DNA from: Raphanus sativus
Lineage: Eukaryota > Streptophyta > Magnoliopsida > Brassicales > Brassicaceae
Length of the DNA: 64,000 nt
Assembly: GCF_000801105.2 (NCBI RefSeq)
Contig: NC_079515.1
Location: 22,529,407-22,593,406, forward strand
Direction: 5' to 3'
Shown in pieces: positions 49,137 through 60,957 of the stretch (its first letter is position 1; every line of letters begins with the position of its first letter). The notes beneath the pieces are model-generated. The model saw nothing but the letters and a program-made list of their open reading frames with translations. It was not told the DNA's origin and ran no database searches. Position numbers and translations under genes: made by a program.

Positions 49137-49748
49137 AACATTGCAAAAGAGTTGGAGTTTGCTTTTTGCTTATTTTTAAGTTTGTGGAACTGAGACCAAA
49201 ACAAAGTTTACTTTTGCTTATTTTTTAAGTTTGGAATTGATACTAAAACAAAGTTTACTCATGTACTCATGCTGAAGTGATTTGAGAAGTTGTTTTTGGA
49301 TTTAATTTGGTTCTGTTTTTTTAGGTAATTCTGGATAATATAGATAATTTAAAAATTTCAGATTAAATATGAATAGTTCAGCTTAAAAAATGTAGGGTAA
49401 TAAAGAATTTCATCTAATTTGGTTTGTAAATAGTGTTTTAGGATATTTGATTATTCAGAAACTAAATATATTTGATATTTTAGGTTTATAATTTGTATTT
49501 TAAAATTTTAGATACCCATTCGAATCTCAGTTCTAATTTGATTTTGGTTTTCGGTTCTAGAAATATAAAATCTGTCCACATATTTATGAAAATTTCATTT
49601 GGGTTCAGTAATTCTGGCTAGGTATAATTCTTCAGTTTCGGATAAATGTGCCATGTGCCAATGCCTAATTACAAAGTTTAGTAGTTTATCCAATTTGAGT
49701 TTGCAAATCATTGTTCGAGATTCGAAAATAGTACAACTTACATAGACA
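49137..49748. other. ATRX 3' UTR and flank
   Basis: Contains a short duplicated word (ACAAAGTTTAC...TTTTGCTTATTTTTAAGTTTG) just after the stop codon, then a TTCGGTT-rich degraded repeat. No gene seen. Confidence 0.5.
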
Positions 49749-52252
49749 TCTATTTATATAAAGTAGAGTTGCTTCCCTCCTGTTGAGACACATCAGCATC
49801 CACGTCACTAATTCAAGCTTTTACAGGCTGACACGTGTCCGATTAATGAAACGCAGCATGCTGTCCTCTTGATTTCGTCTTGGCTTCGCTTGGGCTTGAT
49901 GTCCCGCTTTGTTTTGCGGCCCAGGGACCACCTACATTGACGCAAACCCTAATCCGTGGTGATGAACACGTTTGTGTTTTTCGGTTCTCTTCAATCAGCG
50001 GAGACGGTGACTTTCAAGTTTCTGTAACTGAAGGCGGTGTGATTGCTATGTCTTTAATCCCATTAATTCATACGCCCAGTATGAGATCTTCAATTGCGTT
50101 ACTCCGTCGGCTATATCGGATATAAATAGATTCATATCTCTCTTCTGAGAATCACAATCTCAACATCTCTCTGCTACTCATCTCTCTTCATGGCTGAATC
50201 GATGTGCTTTTTTTATGATTTGAAGTCCGATCCATCAGTTTTTTTTTCTAGATTCTGATTGTTCTGAGTTATTATTTTCCGGCAAACTGTCATTATTTTT
50301 CGTCAAACTCTGTCCTGTTTATTAACACTGATATTGTTTTCTGGTGAACCTGATCATGTTATTTAGCATTGATATGATTTCATGTTTAGCAGAATTGATA
50401 CTGTTTCTTTTTTTAATTTCAGCTGAAGTTCGTCAGCAGAAGTTTTGGTTGTTCTTACATCCATCGAGAACATGCAGTGTGCAGTAACCTTGGATGTTGT
50501 ACACACGGTAATACTCGCTAGACAATGTCTCCCTCACTGAATCTTTTGTTCTGAAAATATTAATACTCTCTTGCCCATTTTTTCTATATGAATGATTAGG
50601 TTTTTGTGGCTTTTAGAGCTGTTCAAAAGATTGCAATGTTTGACAAGAATGGTGTGCTTCAGGCATTGATTCAATACCCATGTATAATATAAAAATTCTC
50701 TGTTTTTTCCATTGTCACTATGATTGGTGAGAGAAATTTCTTAAATGATATGGCTCAATATCTTTCCCCTTTTCTGATGATATTTGAGCTTTATAATATA
50801 CGATACCACTAAATATTTGCTTCACCTTTTTTGGTCCTGATGTTGTGTTAAGAGTATGATGCAGTATCTATGTTTTTATGAGATGATCATGGGAGTATTT
50901 AAGGAAACTCAAATCCCATATTTTTCTTTTTCAGGTATAACGTTTTCTCTTCGGTTACATAGCTGCATATCTCTTTAAAAAAACGGGACATCAAATTTAA
51001 GCCATTTAAGGCTATATGGTTCATAGTGGGCACATATTAGCTTTGGGGAAGAGCGAACGGGGAATGGTGCAAGAGGTTTTGGTTCATCAAATGGCATCTT
51101 CGTTAGCTAAAGATTCAAAGTTTGTTGTTGCTCTTGCGGCTGCTACTGGAGTTGATGGAGCAGTGTAGAACATGAAGCTTTCATTGGATGTTTTTGTTTT
51201 GGTTTCTCATCCATCGAAAATAGGATGGCGATTTCCTTTTTTTTGTCAACAGGATGGTTTTTTTTTTGTTTTGGTTTCTCATCCATCATAAGCATTCAAG
51301 AAAATTTAATTGCCGTTTGTTTTAAGTGGTTAGAAAAAGGTTGATTCAATTCAAACAATTAAGGGAAAAGATTTGTGAAAATATGGCATCGTTTGGAAGC
51401 AAGATATCCTTATCAAACATGCCAAGAATATATGGATTCAACTCTGATAAAAAAAGTCAGAACATGTTTCTTTCACCGAAGGACAACGATTTTGTTGTAC
51501 AAGGAAGACAAGTGTATTACAACTTAGTTGGTTTGTTTTCATTATAGTGCAACATCAATATCTCATCGAAAAACAAAAGATTCACAATGTAAAAAATGTT
51601 TAAATTGACGTCAGGTGTATAGTAATCTTTAGCATGTAACATGAGACTTACAAAGTAGCTTTGTGTAGTTCTGAATAAAAGTTATATATTTCTAAACATA
51701 ATAAAATATGCATAAGCCAAAATAGTAAAAATATATATAAACATAATTTGTTTTTCTTTAATTATTTTATAGTGAATTCAAAAAGTAAATGTTAAAAATT
51801 ATTTTGTTACTAAAACCTTTCAAAATAAAGTGTATTTCATGTTATATGACAAAATTTAAACATTAATGAATTTGTATAAGAGTTCTTTTTCTAAGTGCAT
51901 ATGCGAAATACATAAGTATATATTTGTAAAAACATGTTCTGCCCAAATAGTATAAACAAAATATATTTCATTTTTTCAGTTTTATATTGTTTATATATGT
52001 TTTTCGTTAATTACATTTTGCCAAAATACACAAAGTTTCCTCTATATTCTTTGGTCTAAGATTATAAAGCATCCACTGCACTAATATTAAAGTATATTAG
52101 ATCACTTTAGTTCAAACCAAAAAAATATTTATTAAAAATAACAATATGATCTTAGAATTCTTTTTGTTATTTGTTTGTCTATAATATCATTTTTATAATG
52201 ATTTTAAATGCTTCATAAATTAATAAAAATCATATAAAATAGTATAATATAA
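49749..52252 (+). mobile_element. Helitron-like 5' end with gene-fragment-like DNA
   Basis: TCTATTTATATAAAGTAGAG follows A at 49749, a Helitron-like terminus. Downstream are GC-balanced, exon-like stretches (49880-50125, 50440-50510, 51030-51170) separated by AT-rich DNA with splice-like words, e.g. a frame reading SLAKDSKFVVALAAATG near 51100. None is an intact gene and none was identified. A 20-bp direct repeat GTTTTGGTTTCTCATCCATC at 51196-51215 and 51268-51287 flanks another small T-rich insertion. Confidence 0.45.
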
Positions 52253-55200
52253 TCTATACTATACTAAAAGGGAAATATGATCCATAGATAGGTTATCCAC
52301 GTCGGATTAATTAAATCAGCCAATAGGGATGCTCAGTTATGTCACGTCATCATCAAGTCGAGTTTTCAAGTTACCGGGCTTTTGTGTGGGCTAATCTGAA
52401 CATTATCAGCCCTAAGCGACTCATCAACTTCACCTGCTTCGTTCTATTGCAGAAGCGTAGACGTTTATCACCTTTTTCAATTGTCTTCTGTAACGTCGGT
52501 CTCCACCAATCTTTCTCATTAAACTCCTTTTTCACAGCTACAATCGTGACCGATGCAACCGTTCCAAATCCCTCATTTTTATGTCGGGAAAAAAATCCGA
52601 AGGATGCTGGGATGCTGGGATGCTGGGCCGGTTCTTCTTCCTTAGCTTGAGCGAATCACTGTGACTGTCTGAGGACGACTAATAGGAAGAAGATGATGAA
52701 GCCCTGTTTCAGAGGTCAATAAGATCTTCAAGGGTTTTCCTCAAATATGTAAGAACGTAAATATCTCTTGATTTGATCAACATATTTTCTCTTCCATACC
52801 ATCATCTAAAACATAAAACATAGATACCACCAGTGGCGGGGTATTCAAATGTCTCAAAGCAGCTATAAAACATAGATAACATTCATACCATCATCTAAAA
52901 CATAAAACATAGATAACATTCATCAAATGTCTCAAAGCAGCTATTCAAAGAAGTCTTTGAGGTAAACAATTTTTAATTTGCTAGAAGAAGAGTCGTAAGA
53001 ATGTTGTGGCCTACACATAAACTTTAGAGTGTATTTGTTATGCTCTTTTACATCTCTTTTGGACTTAATTGTCTAAAATCATGTGTACAGAAAATCCCAC
53101 AGGTGAAGGTTGGAAGAAGACCTGGTGATGCAGAGAATCAGAGCTCCTTAACCGAAAAGAACTTGAACTGAACTGGAAGTAAGTAATGTTTCTTTTATTA
53201 ATTGTCAGACGACCTCTTTATTTTGGGTTGTTTCTGTGACAGAATTAACTCAAAAATGTTTGGACAGGTCAAACAGTGGAACAGAAGAGATGTGTAGGGA
53301 GCAATGTAACTGGCCCAGAAACGGTAAGGTTCTTCACCAAATACAATATCACAGTAAAGCTAAATCCTACAAGTTCCATTATTTCTCTTGGTGTCTAAGA
53401 TTCATAATCATTCTGGATTTAAGCTTTGAAGCCAAAAAACAATGCAATGTGTCTAATGCGACTGGTTTAATTTTAAAACTTATTATCATGATGCTAACTT
53501 AACATTTTCTTTTTGCCAATGCCAACCATACCAGAAGCTCAAGTGAAATTTGCTATTCTAGCGTACCATCTCTTTTTCAGAGTGATTTAAATGTCAAAGC
53601 AACAGTCTGAGCTACACCAACAAAAACAGAAGACTGAAGATTAAGGAATTTGGAGTTGCGATTAAAAGAAAATTAGAAACCATGCGCATATTTAGTTTAT
53701 TCCATTACATTTATGAAGAAATCTGCACTGGTGTCAATGCAACAGTCTTCTCTACTATTTGGTACATTCCATTACATTAACGCAGAAAGCACTGGTGTCA
53801 ATGCCTCACGGAGATTCCATTACACGCATGTCTTGAATAAAACAGCAAGGGCAAGAAATAAAGAAGCCGATCAGAAGTCACACATGCTCTTTTGCGAGCT
53901 ATGAAGTCGCACGACTTGAACTGCTGCTAGCTACTACAAATTTGTGAGCCATGAAATAAGAAGTGCTTTAAGGTCATTCTATCCCTAATCGATTCAGTGG
54001 TAGGCAGTTACCATGCACTGTTTCCAGAAGGAACTCCCATGGAGTTGCTGGATACTAACTCCTACCGATTTGTGGTGTTGATGCAAGGTCTTAAGAAAGC
54101 TCAGCAGAGCATACTTGATGATCTCATCAAGCATGGCCCAAGGTTTACACAGCCCTCTGTTTCAGGGGTAATGCCACAAGTGGTTCCAGCCCACCTGCAC
54201 TGCGCTGGTAATCACTAATCCGGGTACAACAGCTAGGTTTATAGCAAACAGCGAGGATGTGTTAACCAGGCAGAAGCTCTTGGCAGAGGATCTGAAACCA
54301 TTGGCTTTAATAATTTAATTGCTCTCACTGAAGCTGCCAAAGACCTCAAAGATGGTCTCTCTCTCACTTTTAACAGGACAAACAAGCTTTCTTCAAGACT
54401 TTCTTCAAGACTTTCTTCACGTGGCTTAAACCAGGTTCATCAGCGACTGATGTAGGAGCTTGAAAGCTCCATCTCCTGAGTTTTCAGAGTACATCAAACA
54501 GAGAAGATATGATCTCCATGATGTTCAAGCATATGCGAAGGTTTTTTTCCTTTGTCAATGATATGTGTTTCTGTGTGTATCAAAACCCTAAGCTTTAATC
54601 CATGTAACAAAAATATGCATTGTATTATGCTAAAGACGCCAGTTTTAAGTTCAAACTTTTATTATCCTTATGTTTCTCTGCATAAATCGTTGGGGAGGTG
54701 AGGGCCATAAGGACCACTTAAACCAAAAAAAAAACAATCCAGTGGACGCCTCATGGCTCAAGTCTGAACTCATTACTTGCTTCACGTAGATCCCCTCAGC
54801 AGTTTGGTTGTTGCCGTCTGACCCTGCGTCTTTACATGACATCTAGCTTACATCTTTAGATTTAGTTAACATGCCTCCCTGAAGTACTAAGTCTGTGTGT
54901 ACTAGGGAAAAGGTTCATTATTACATTTTTTTTTTCATTTAGTATTCTCCATTATGCCTTGGTAGCTTCTACCTTATATTCTACAGACCTAATATGAATA
55001 AGCCGAGAATATGTGTCACATGGTACAATATTAGTCTTTCTATTGATTGACACATATACTCTACCCACTTTCCAAGCATGTGATCTTATAATAAGCTAAT
55101 GCATGTGATTTTAATGTTTAATTTAGTTTAAAACAGAATCTGTATTTTATTAAAAATTTGCAAAACTATAAGAAAACGAGACATCATATTTTGTTCAAGA

Positions 55201-56875
55201 ATAAAAAACTAGACATCGCATTTTAGCTATGTTTTAATAAAATATTTTCATAAATTTATAATATTTTTGGTCAGTTTAAAATTTATTAGAAATTAAATAA
55301 AATAATGATAAAATCGTACTATGAAAAAATATTGTATGTTTTATAAATATATACTAGATGATTTTGCCGTGCCCATGCACATATATAATATTTTTAAAGT
55401 AGATATACTATAATAATAGATTGACATTTACTGTTAATTTAAAATTAATTTATAAATTATATGTATAATTCATATTAATAATATTATATTACTTTAATTA
55501 GAAATATGATTTTAGATATGTTATAGTTAGTCGGTTTTGTTGTTTTTACAGCCAATTTAATTATCACTTGTGTATATTAGATTGCATCTATTTCTATGAA
55601 TTCAACTACAGTATTTTTTCTAAATATATTAAAATATTGATTAACTTTTTTATTTGTATGGATGGTTGTTGTCTTAGAAGTGTAAATGTATTTTAGTAAG
55701 ATTATATATAACTTAAGATATATTGTGCTTAGAATAAAATAAAAAAATAAACTATAGTGTCTGAATCTAAATTACAAAAATCAATATAACGATAGTGTTC
55801 TGGAGTCTCATGCATATATATAAATTCTACAAAATAACTAAATTTTAATAGTTGGTTATATATTTTATTTTTATTTATTAATATGTTTTGAGTCATCCTA
55901 CAATATATATAATAAATACACTATTATTCTAACATTACATATTCTTATTGTAGTTAATTCTTTGATTTAGACATAAGTTGGATTAGTCGAGTAACTCATG
56001 TTGTGAGTATATTAAGTTATATATATTCTTTCAAATTTGAACTGATGTATAATTGTTTTTGATTATAAATACGTCAAATAAAATTATTTTTATTTATCGT
56101 CTAAATGTGCATGTATTTTCATAATATTTATCAAATTATATGTTGGTTTTTAAAAATGTTAGAAAATAAAGCGATGATCATTATACATGAGTAACTGAAA
56201 AAAATTTAGAAACACATGAACACATATAGATATTTTAAATAGCCTTAAAAATGAGAATTCAGATTTTCTTGGGTATGTTTTTTATTATGGTTATAATAAG
56301 TTCCACAAGCATAAAAACATAAAATTAAAAAGCAAATCAAATATTAAGAAAAATATAATTTTAATAAGGATAAAATAAATTATATTTACCTAATGTTATG
56401 CTATTTAAAAATATTTTGAAATTATTTGATCAAAATACGTTTATTGTTAAAAATTATTTTTAGCTTTAATATCTCTTAAAAATAAGTAGTAAAAATTTGT
56501 GGTTATTTTTGAGAAATCATATAATAGAGTTCTTATTCAGCTATATCAAGTATGTATCTTTAACCTCTGATAGCAATTGTTTCGTACCTATTTAAATAAA
56601 GTTAACTGTCTTAATTTTTGTCTATTTCAAGTTGTTTTAATATGGACCACATTACGGATTTTATTTTTCAGGATAATTGAAATCTTTTTACAATATTTAC
56701 ATTATTTTAAGCAACTATTTTACTCTTTTTGTTAGTTACGTGCATTTAATAACTATCAGCTTTCATCTATTTGGGGGAAAAATATTACTCTAATCCCATG
56801 CAAAATTTAAACTTATGATCTACAAAAATAACAATTTCAACACTTATCCGCGCGTGGCGCGGAGATCGAATCTAG
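52253..56875 (+). mobile_element. Helitron candidate carrying gene fragments
   Basis: Starts TCTATACTATACTAAAAGGG after A and ends ATCGAATCTAG before T at 56875, with hairpin TCCGCGC/GCGCGGA at 56847-56863. The 4.6 kb contain exon-like stretches near 52340-52650, 53240-53330, 53997-54220 and 54240-54540; frames such as GTPMELLDTNSYRFVVLMQG and [20 protein letters not shown] look protein-derived but unrecognised. A separate minus-strand 3' end at 55354 lies inside, so the two ends may not belong to one element. Confidence 0.5.
55354..55385 (-). mobile_element. Helitron 3' end, minus strand
   Basis: On the minus strand: GTGCATGGGCAC hairpin-like word, then GGCAAAATCATCTAG before T. No matching minus-strand 5' start was found to the right up to 56875. 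Confidence 0.5.
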
Positions 56876-57098
56876 TTGACATAAAACTTGAAACCTGAAG
56901 CTGCAGATCATACAGTTAAGAAAAGGAAACGCAAAAGAGTGACCAGAACCATAACAAGACACTGGAACATAACTAGAGCTATTGGAGAAGACATAAGCTA
57001 TCTCTAATTCCAAAACCATTTCAAACTTAACAAAACTTGTTTCCTGTACACCAAAGCAACCAACAAAACAAAAAGAAAAGCCTCTGAACCACATTTTT

Positions 57099-58703
57099 CT
57101 ACGTTTCTCTCAATAGTTTCCACTCCCTAAGCTTCTTCCGCAACTCACCAGCCTCACTTCCCATCCCCATCTCCTCCACACCTCTAACAATCGCAGCATA
57201 TACACTCTCATCAGGCTTACATCCACTAGTCAGCATTATCTCAACAACCTTCACAGCCATCTCCATCTCTCCCTTCTTGCACAGCCCCTGGATCACCAAC
57301 CTATAAGTACTCCCTCTGATCCCATTCCCTCTATCACTCGTCTCCTTCAAAACCTGACTCGCTTCTTCAACCAGGTTCGCCCTGCAGAAACCGTAGATCA
57401 AAGACCGGCGCGTTATATCATCAGGAGAGACTCCAGCCTCCACCATCTGATCGTACATCTCCAAGGCTTTCTCCATCATACCTTTCCTAGCCAACCCATC
57501 GATCACAGAGTTGTAAGTGATCAACCCCGGAGAACAACACCTAGTCTTCCTCAGCAAACCAAGCAGCACCATCGCCTCCTTGACCATCCCTTCTTTAGAC
57601 ATTGCTCCAAGAATAGTATTGTAAGTGACGATATCAGGCGAACACCTCTGCTCCACCATCCGGTAGTAGAAATCGATCGCACGGCTCAGAAGCCCCGCCT
57701 TGCACAAACCGTTGATCAGAATGTTGTAAGTGATAACCGTGGGAGAGTAACAAGTCTCGCACATGATGCTCAGAATCTCATCGACCTCGTCCCAGTATCC
57801 ACGAGAGCAGAGAGAGTGCAGAAGCGTGTTGTAAGTGACGGTGTTGAGCTCAACTCCGTGAGAGACGATGTGCTGAATCACCAACGCCACGTCCTCTAGA
57901 GTCCCTCGCCTGCAGTTAAAGTTGACAAGAGAGTTATACGTGACGATGTCGGGGTAACAACCTTCCACCGCCATGTCTTCCAACACCTCCATGGCTCTAG
58001 CGCTTCCGCAGTACCTGCACACGAGCTCCACAAGGACAGTGAAGGTTATCATGTAAGGAGGACAGCCGCTCCTCAGCTGGTGTTTCCAAAACCCGATAGC
58101 TTCCTCGTATTCACCGTTGTCGAACATGCAGCGGATCAACGTGTTGTAAGTGATCACGTCAGGAGAGGTCCCGCTCGAGCTCATGTCTTGTAATAGGAGC
58201 AGAGCGGATCTCAGATCATTTCTCTTGCAGAGGTTTCCGATGACCATGTTGTAGGTGATGGTGTCCGGAACTCCACCGGACATCACCATGATTTTTAGTA
58301 TGCATATTGCTTTGTCGGTTTGGTCGATTCTTGCTAGGCCGCGGACTAGGTTGGTGCAGGAAGGGAAATGAGGGAGTTGGTTGTGACGAGCCATGACCTC
58401 GACGAGTTTGGAGGCGTCTGTTAGCTTCCCGTAGCTGCAGAGGCTGTGGAGGATGTCGTTGTTCGCGTCTTGTTTGTTCTCCGTGATTGGTCCGTCTGAT
58501 GAGAGAACCGTTCTTCTCTCGGAAAGATCATCAACAGGTTGGATGCAGAGACTAGTACTACTCTGCAAGGCAGGGCATCTCATATGATAAACATCACTTC
58601 TCAAACCAATCTCTTTCTTCCAATCTCCATGACTGAGACTGAGACTCGCCTGCTTTGGAATGTGCAAGAAGTGAGCCTCAAGTAGCAAACTTGGTGACGT
58701 CAT
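57099..58703 (-). CDS. P-class pentatricopeptide repeat protein
   Basis: A single uninterrupted frame of 534 residues from ATG at 58703. After an N-terminal stretch of about 100 residues come roughly 12 tandem motifs of about 35 residues, recognisable by repeated ITYNxLI / VTYNxL words (ITYNMVIGNLC, VITYNTLIRCM, VTYNSLVNFNC, VTYNTLLHSLC, ITYNILINGLC, ITYNSVIDGLA). There are no E, DYW or PLS-type endings, so it is a P-class PPR, expected to bind organelle RNA and affect its processing, stability or translation. Whether it goes to chloroplast or mitochondrion is not clear from the N-terminus. A leader intron (58835-58990, GTGAGT...CACAG) is likely. Position fits At1g08610, from memory. It appears intact. 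Confidence 0.93.
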   Translation of the reverse strand: MTSPSLLLEAHFLHIPKQASLSLSHGDWKKEIGLRSDVYHMRCPALQSSTSLCIQPVDDLSERRTVLSSDGPITENKQDANNDILHSLCSYGKLTDASKLVEVMARHNQLPHFPSCTNLVRGLARIDQTDKAICILKIMVMSGGVPDTITYNMVIGNLCKRNDLRSALLLLQDMSSSGTSPDVITYNTLIRCMFDNGEYEEAIGFWKHQLRSGCPPYMITFTVLVELVCRYCGSARAMEVLEDMAVEGCYPDIVTYNSLVNFNCRRGTLEDVALVIQHIVSHGVELNTVTYNTLLHSLCSRGYWDEVDEILSIMCETCYSPTVITYNILINGLCKAGLLSRAIDFYYRMVEQRCSPDIVTYNTILGAMSKEGMVKEAMVLLGLLRKTRCCSPGLITYNSVIDGLARKGMMEKALEMYDQMVEAGVSPDDITRRSLIYGFCRANLVEEASQVLKETSDRGNGIRGSTYRLVIQGLCKKGEMEMAVKVVEIMLTSGCKPDESVYAAIVRGVEEMGMGSEAGELRKKLREWKLLRET

Positions 58704-59080
58704 CTCTCAAACTCGGAACCTTTTTTTTTTGTTTTTGACAAAAGCAGAGAGTTTTCCTTGCTAGACGAGGAAGAACGTTAGACCCAGAAAGCTTTAGCTG
58801 TTAAAGTGTTCAAAGCTTTATCTCATTACCAAACCTGTGGAAAGAAGACAAGACACAGATTAGAGCATAAAGAAAGCACGGAATCGTTAAAGAAGAGATT
58901 GAGTTTGAGCAGGCAGAAGCAGAGAAACTTGTTCTTACAATAACTAATCTTGGAGAATTGAAGAGAAAAGAGTGTGAGGAAGGAACTCACCGTTTGGTCT
59001 TCTTCTTCTTCTTCGATTTGGGAACAATGGCTGTGTGAGAGTGTTTCTTTCTTTTCTTCTTGGGGGGGGGGGGTTTGGTT
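58704..59080 (-). promoter_or_regulatory. Leader and promoter-proximal region of the PPR gene
   Basis: Contains the likely leader intron (58835-58990) and, at 59062-59073, an unbroken run of 12 G on the plus strand (C on the sense strand). Confidence 0.5.
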
Positions 59081-59516
59081 TGATGTGATAAGTAGGGTTT
59101 ATCCTTGATTTACAGAGTATGCCCTCTATCTCTCTACGATTTTTATTTACTTCCTATTATTTATGAAACATCCAACATTCACTACCATGTATCCTTTTTT
59201 TTTTGTATTTGGTACCACCATTCATAAAATTATATTTTTCAAGTTGTCTTCAAATGAGGTAACATTTATTTTTCACAACGTAATTTCCATTAAAAATATT
59301 TCTTATCACAATATTTTATCTTTATATTAATCTCTCCGTTACCTAAATATATGTGTTTTTTTGACTAAAAAGTAAAATAGTAATAATTTTGCTTCTACCG
59401 AGTTGCATTGCCTATGATTATTACTATTTTACTTTTTTTGCCCATGATTATTTTAGTCAATGTGCAGTTGAGAAAATCTTGTTCATCAACAAACTGTGGT
59501 ATGATCTTCTTGTCAG
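59081..59516. other. AT-rich intergenic DNA
   Basis: No gene. The last part ends in CTTCTTGTCAG, which acts as the intron-like border of the JmjC gene relic that follows. Confidence 0.5.
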
Positions 59517-59700
59517 GTTTACTTGGAGAGAAATCTACTAATCCTAGTGAGGTGTTCGCTCACTTGTCGCCCAATAAATGCTGGGAGATGGTAAGAGATA
59601 AGTAAGCAGCACAAAGCCGGTAAATTAGATCTTCCTCCTCTACAACCCTCTAGGAGTCCTGGTTTTGAAATGTTTGAAGACAAGTCACCAGTAATCATAC
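59517..59700 (+). pseudogene. Relic of a JmjC histone demethylase gene (JMJ16-like)
   Basis: After a TTGTCAG acceptor-like word the plus strand reads NPSEVFAHLSPNKCWEMVRD, then, after a frameshift, KQHKAGKLDLPPLQPSRSPG and FEMFEDKSP. This is the FYRC-domain region of plant KDM5-type JmjC demethylases (NEVF...KCWE.VR and KQHKAGK.DLPPLQP words). Only this short part is left, with a shift and apparent loss of a few codons, so it is a pseudogene fragment. A JmjC gene (JMJ16, At1g08620) follows the PPR gene in A. thaliana as I remember, so this is the expected syntenic remnant. Confidence 0.7.
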
Positions 59701-59741
59701 ATGTAAATCTTTATTAGTTTTGCATTTTAATCTTGAAACCA

Positions 59742-60472
59742 TTAGTTTTGGATACTAGTAAGATATATCATGTGGGTCTCTAGGACATGAACTTTCTTCT
59801 CCTCCAAAACAGAGACCAGAGCCTCCTTGTGCCTGAACTTCTTCAATAGTTTGATCTTTGAAGTGGCAGCCTTAACTAGGGCAATGTTTTGGAATGAGGC
59901 ACGAGCTGAATCCTGACGTGGTACGTTCTTGAACCCTCCTCTGTTACCATAAAAGACATAAAAGACAGAACTTTGATGCTGAGGACGAGTTGAATCCTGA
60001 CGTGGTGCATTCTTGAATCCTCCTCTGTTACCATAAAAGACATAAAAGACAGAACTTTGATGCTGAGGACGAGCTGAATCCTGACGTGATGTGTTCTTGA
60101 ATCCTCCTCTGCTACCATAAAAGACAGAATTTTGATGCTGAGGACGAGCTGAATCCTTGAATCCTTCTCTACTATCAGAAAAGACAGAACTTTGTTGCTG
60201 AGGACGACCTCCCTTAGCTGAAGTGTCACGAGCTGCAACCATACCACTTCCTGCGACCACCTTAGCTGCAGCTGGACACATAAGAACCTCTGTAAAAGAT
60301 TTATTCTGCTGTACATTGCTGATGTTCTTGGCATGTTCCTCTTTGTACTTTTGATAAACATCTCCATAAGACTCTTGAATTTCGTCCATACAGCTTCTAA
60401 ACCTTCCAGGCACAACATCATCTTCCATCTCGGGTAGAGTTTGGTTTTGAGGTGATACAGGAGCTGATACAC
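59742..60472 (-). pseudogene. Repeat-containing gene fragment cut by the LTR element
   Basis: On the minus strand a frame is open from about 60472, reading VSAPVSPQNQTLPEMEDD, to a stop at 59742; from Met at 60428 it gives 228 residues. It has an N-terminal part (GRFRSCMDEIQESYGDVYQK) and then four copies of a 21-28-residue unit built on RPQHQSSVFY and NRGGFKN, followed by a basic tail. The family is not recognised. The frame is already open at the edge of the LTR retrotransposon, so its 5' part is probably separated by that insertion. Transcription is unknown. Confidence 0.4.
59925..60215. repeat. Coding tandem repeat, four units of about 63-84 bp
   Basis: Each unit encodes RPQHQ(S/N)SVFY...GGFKN. 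The two leftmost units (59930-60100) are nearly identical and carry an extra VFY, showing recent expansion. Confidence 0.75.
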
Positions 60473-60489
60473 CCTAAATCTGATCACTC

Positions 60490-60945
60490 GACCGGTATGA
60501 AAGATATGAACTCCGAAGAGAACTGATGGATTGAATGACGACACAAAGGGTTGCGGAATGACCCAATGATACTGTCTGGGTGCTTGAATGTCGCCTGATA
60601 TGACTCACAGGTCCGACAAGGAAGCAAACTCGATCAGTTGGCGGATATGACGCACCGGTCCAACTAGAAAGAGGCGTTTGTTTGGAGCTAACCACACCAA
60701 AGAAACTAAAAGTGTTCTTGACAAAGAACAAAGAGTAAAAACTCAAATAAAAGAAGAAATTTCGTTGATCCTGTTGCAATGAAATGGGACTACATTATAT
60801 AGAGTTTTGAGTCAAAGAGAAATAAAGAAAAGTGCAGAAAACAAGGCATAGAAAACATAAATTTGACTAAGACTAGTCAAAGTGTGGAAAACAAGGAAGA
60901 CTAGTCAAAGTGCGGATTCTGATGTTGACTAGTCCACATTCAGAA
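60490..60945 (-). repeat. Probable 3' LTR of the retrotransposon (edges approximate)
   Basis: Contains short GACTAGTCAAAGTG repeats at 60880-60930, a TATA word near 60795, and long stretches with no element coding. The partner LTR is outside the window, so the ends are estimates. Confidence 0.45.
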
Positions 60946-60957
60946 AGATGTCCAGGT

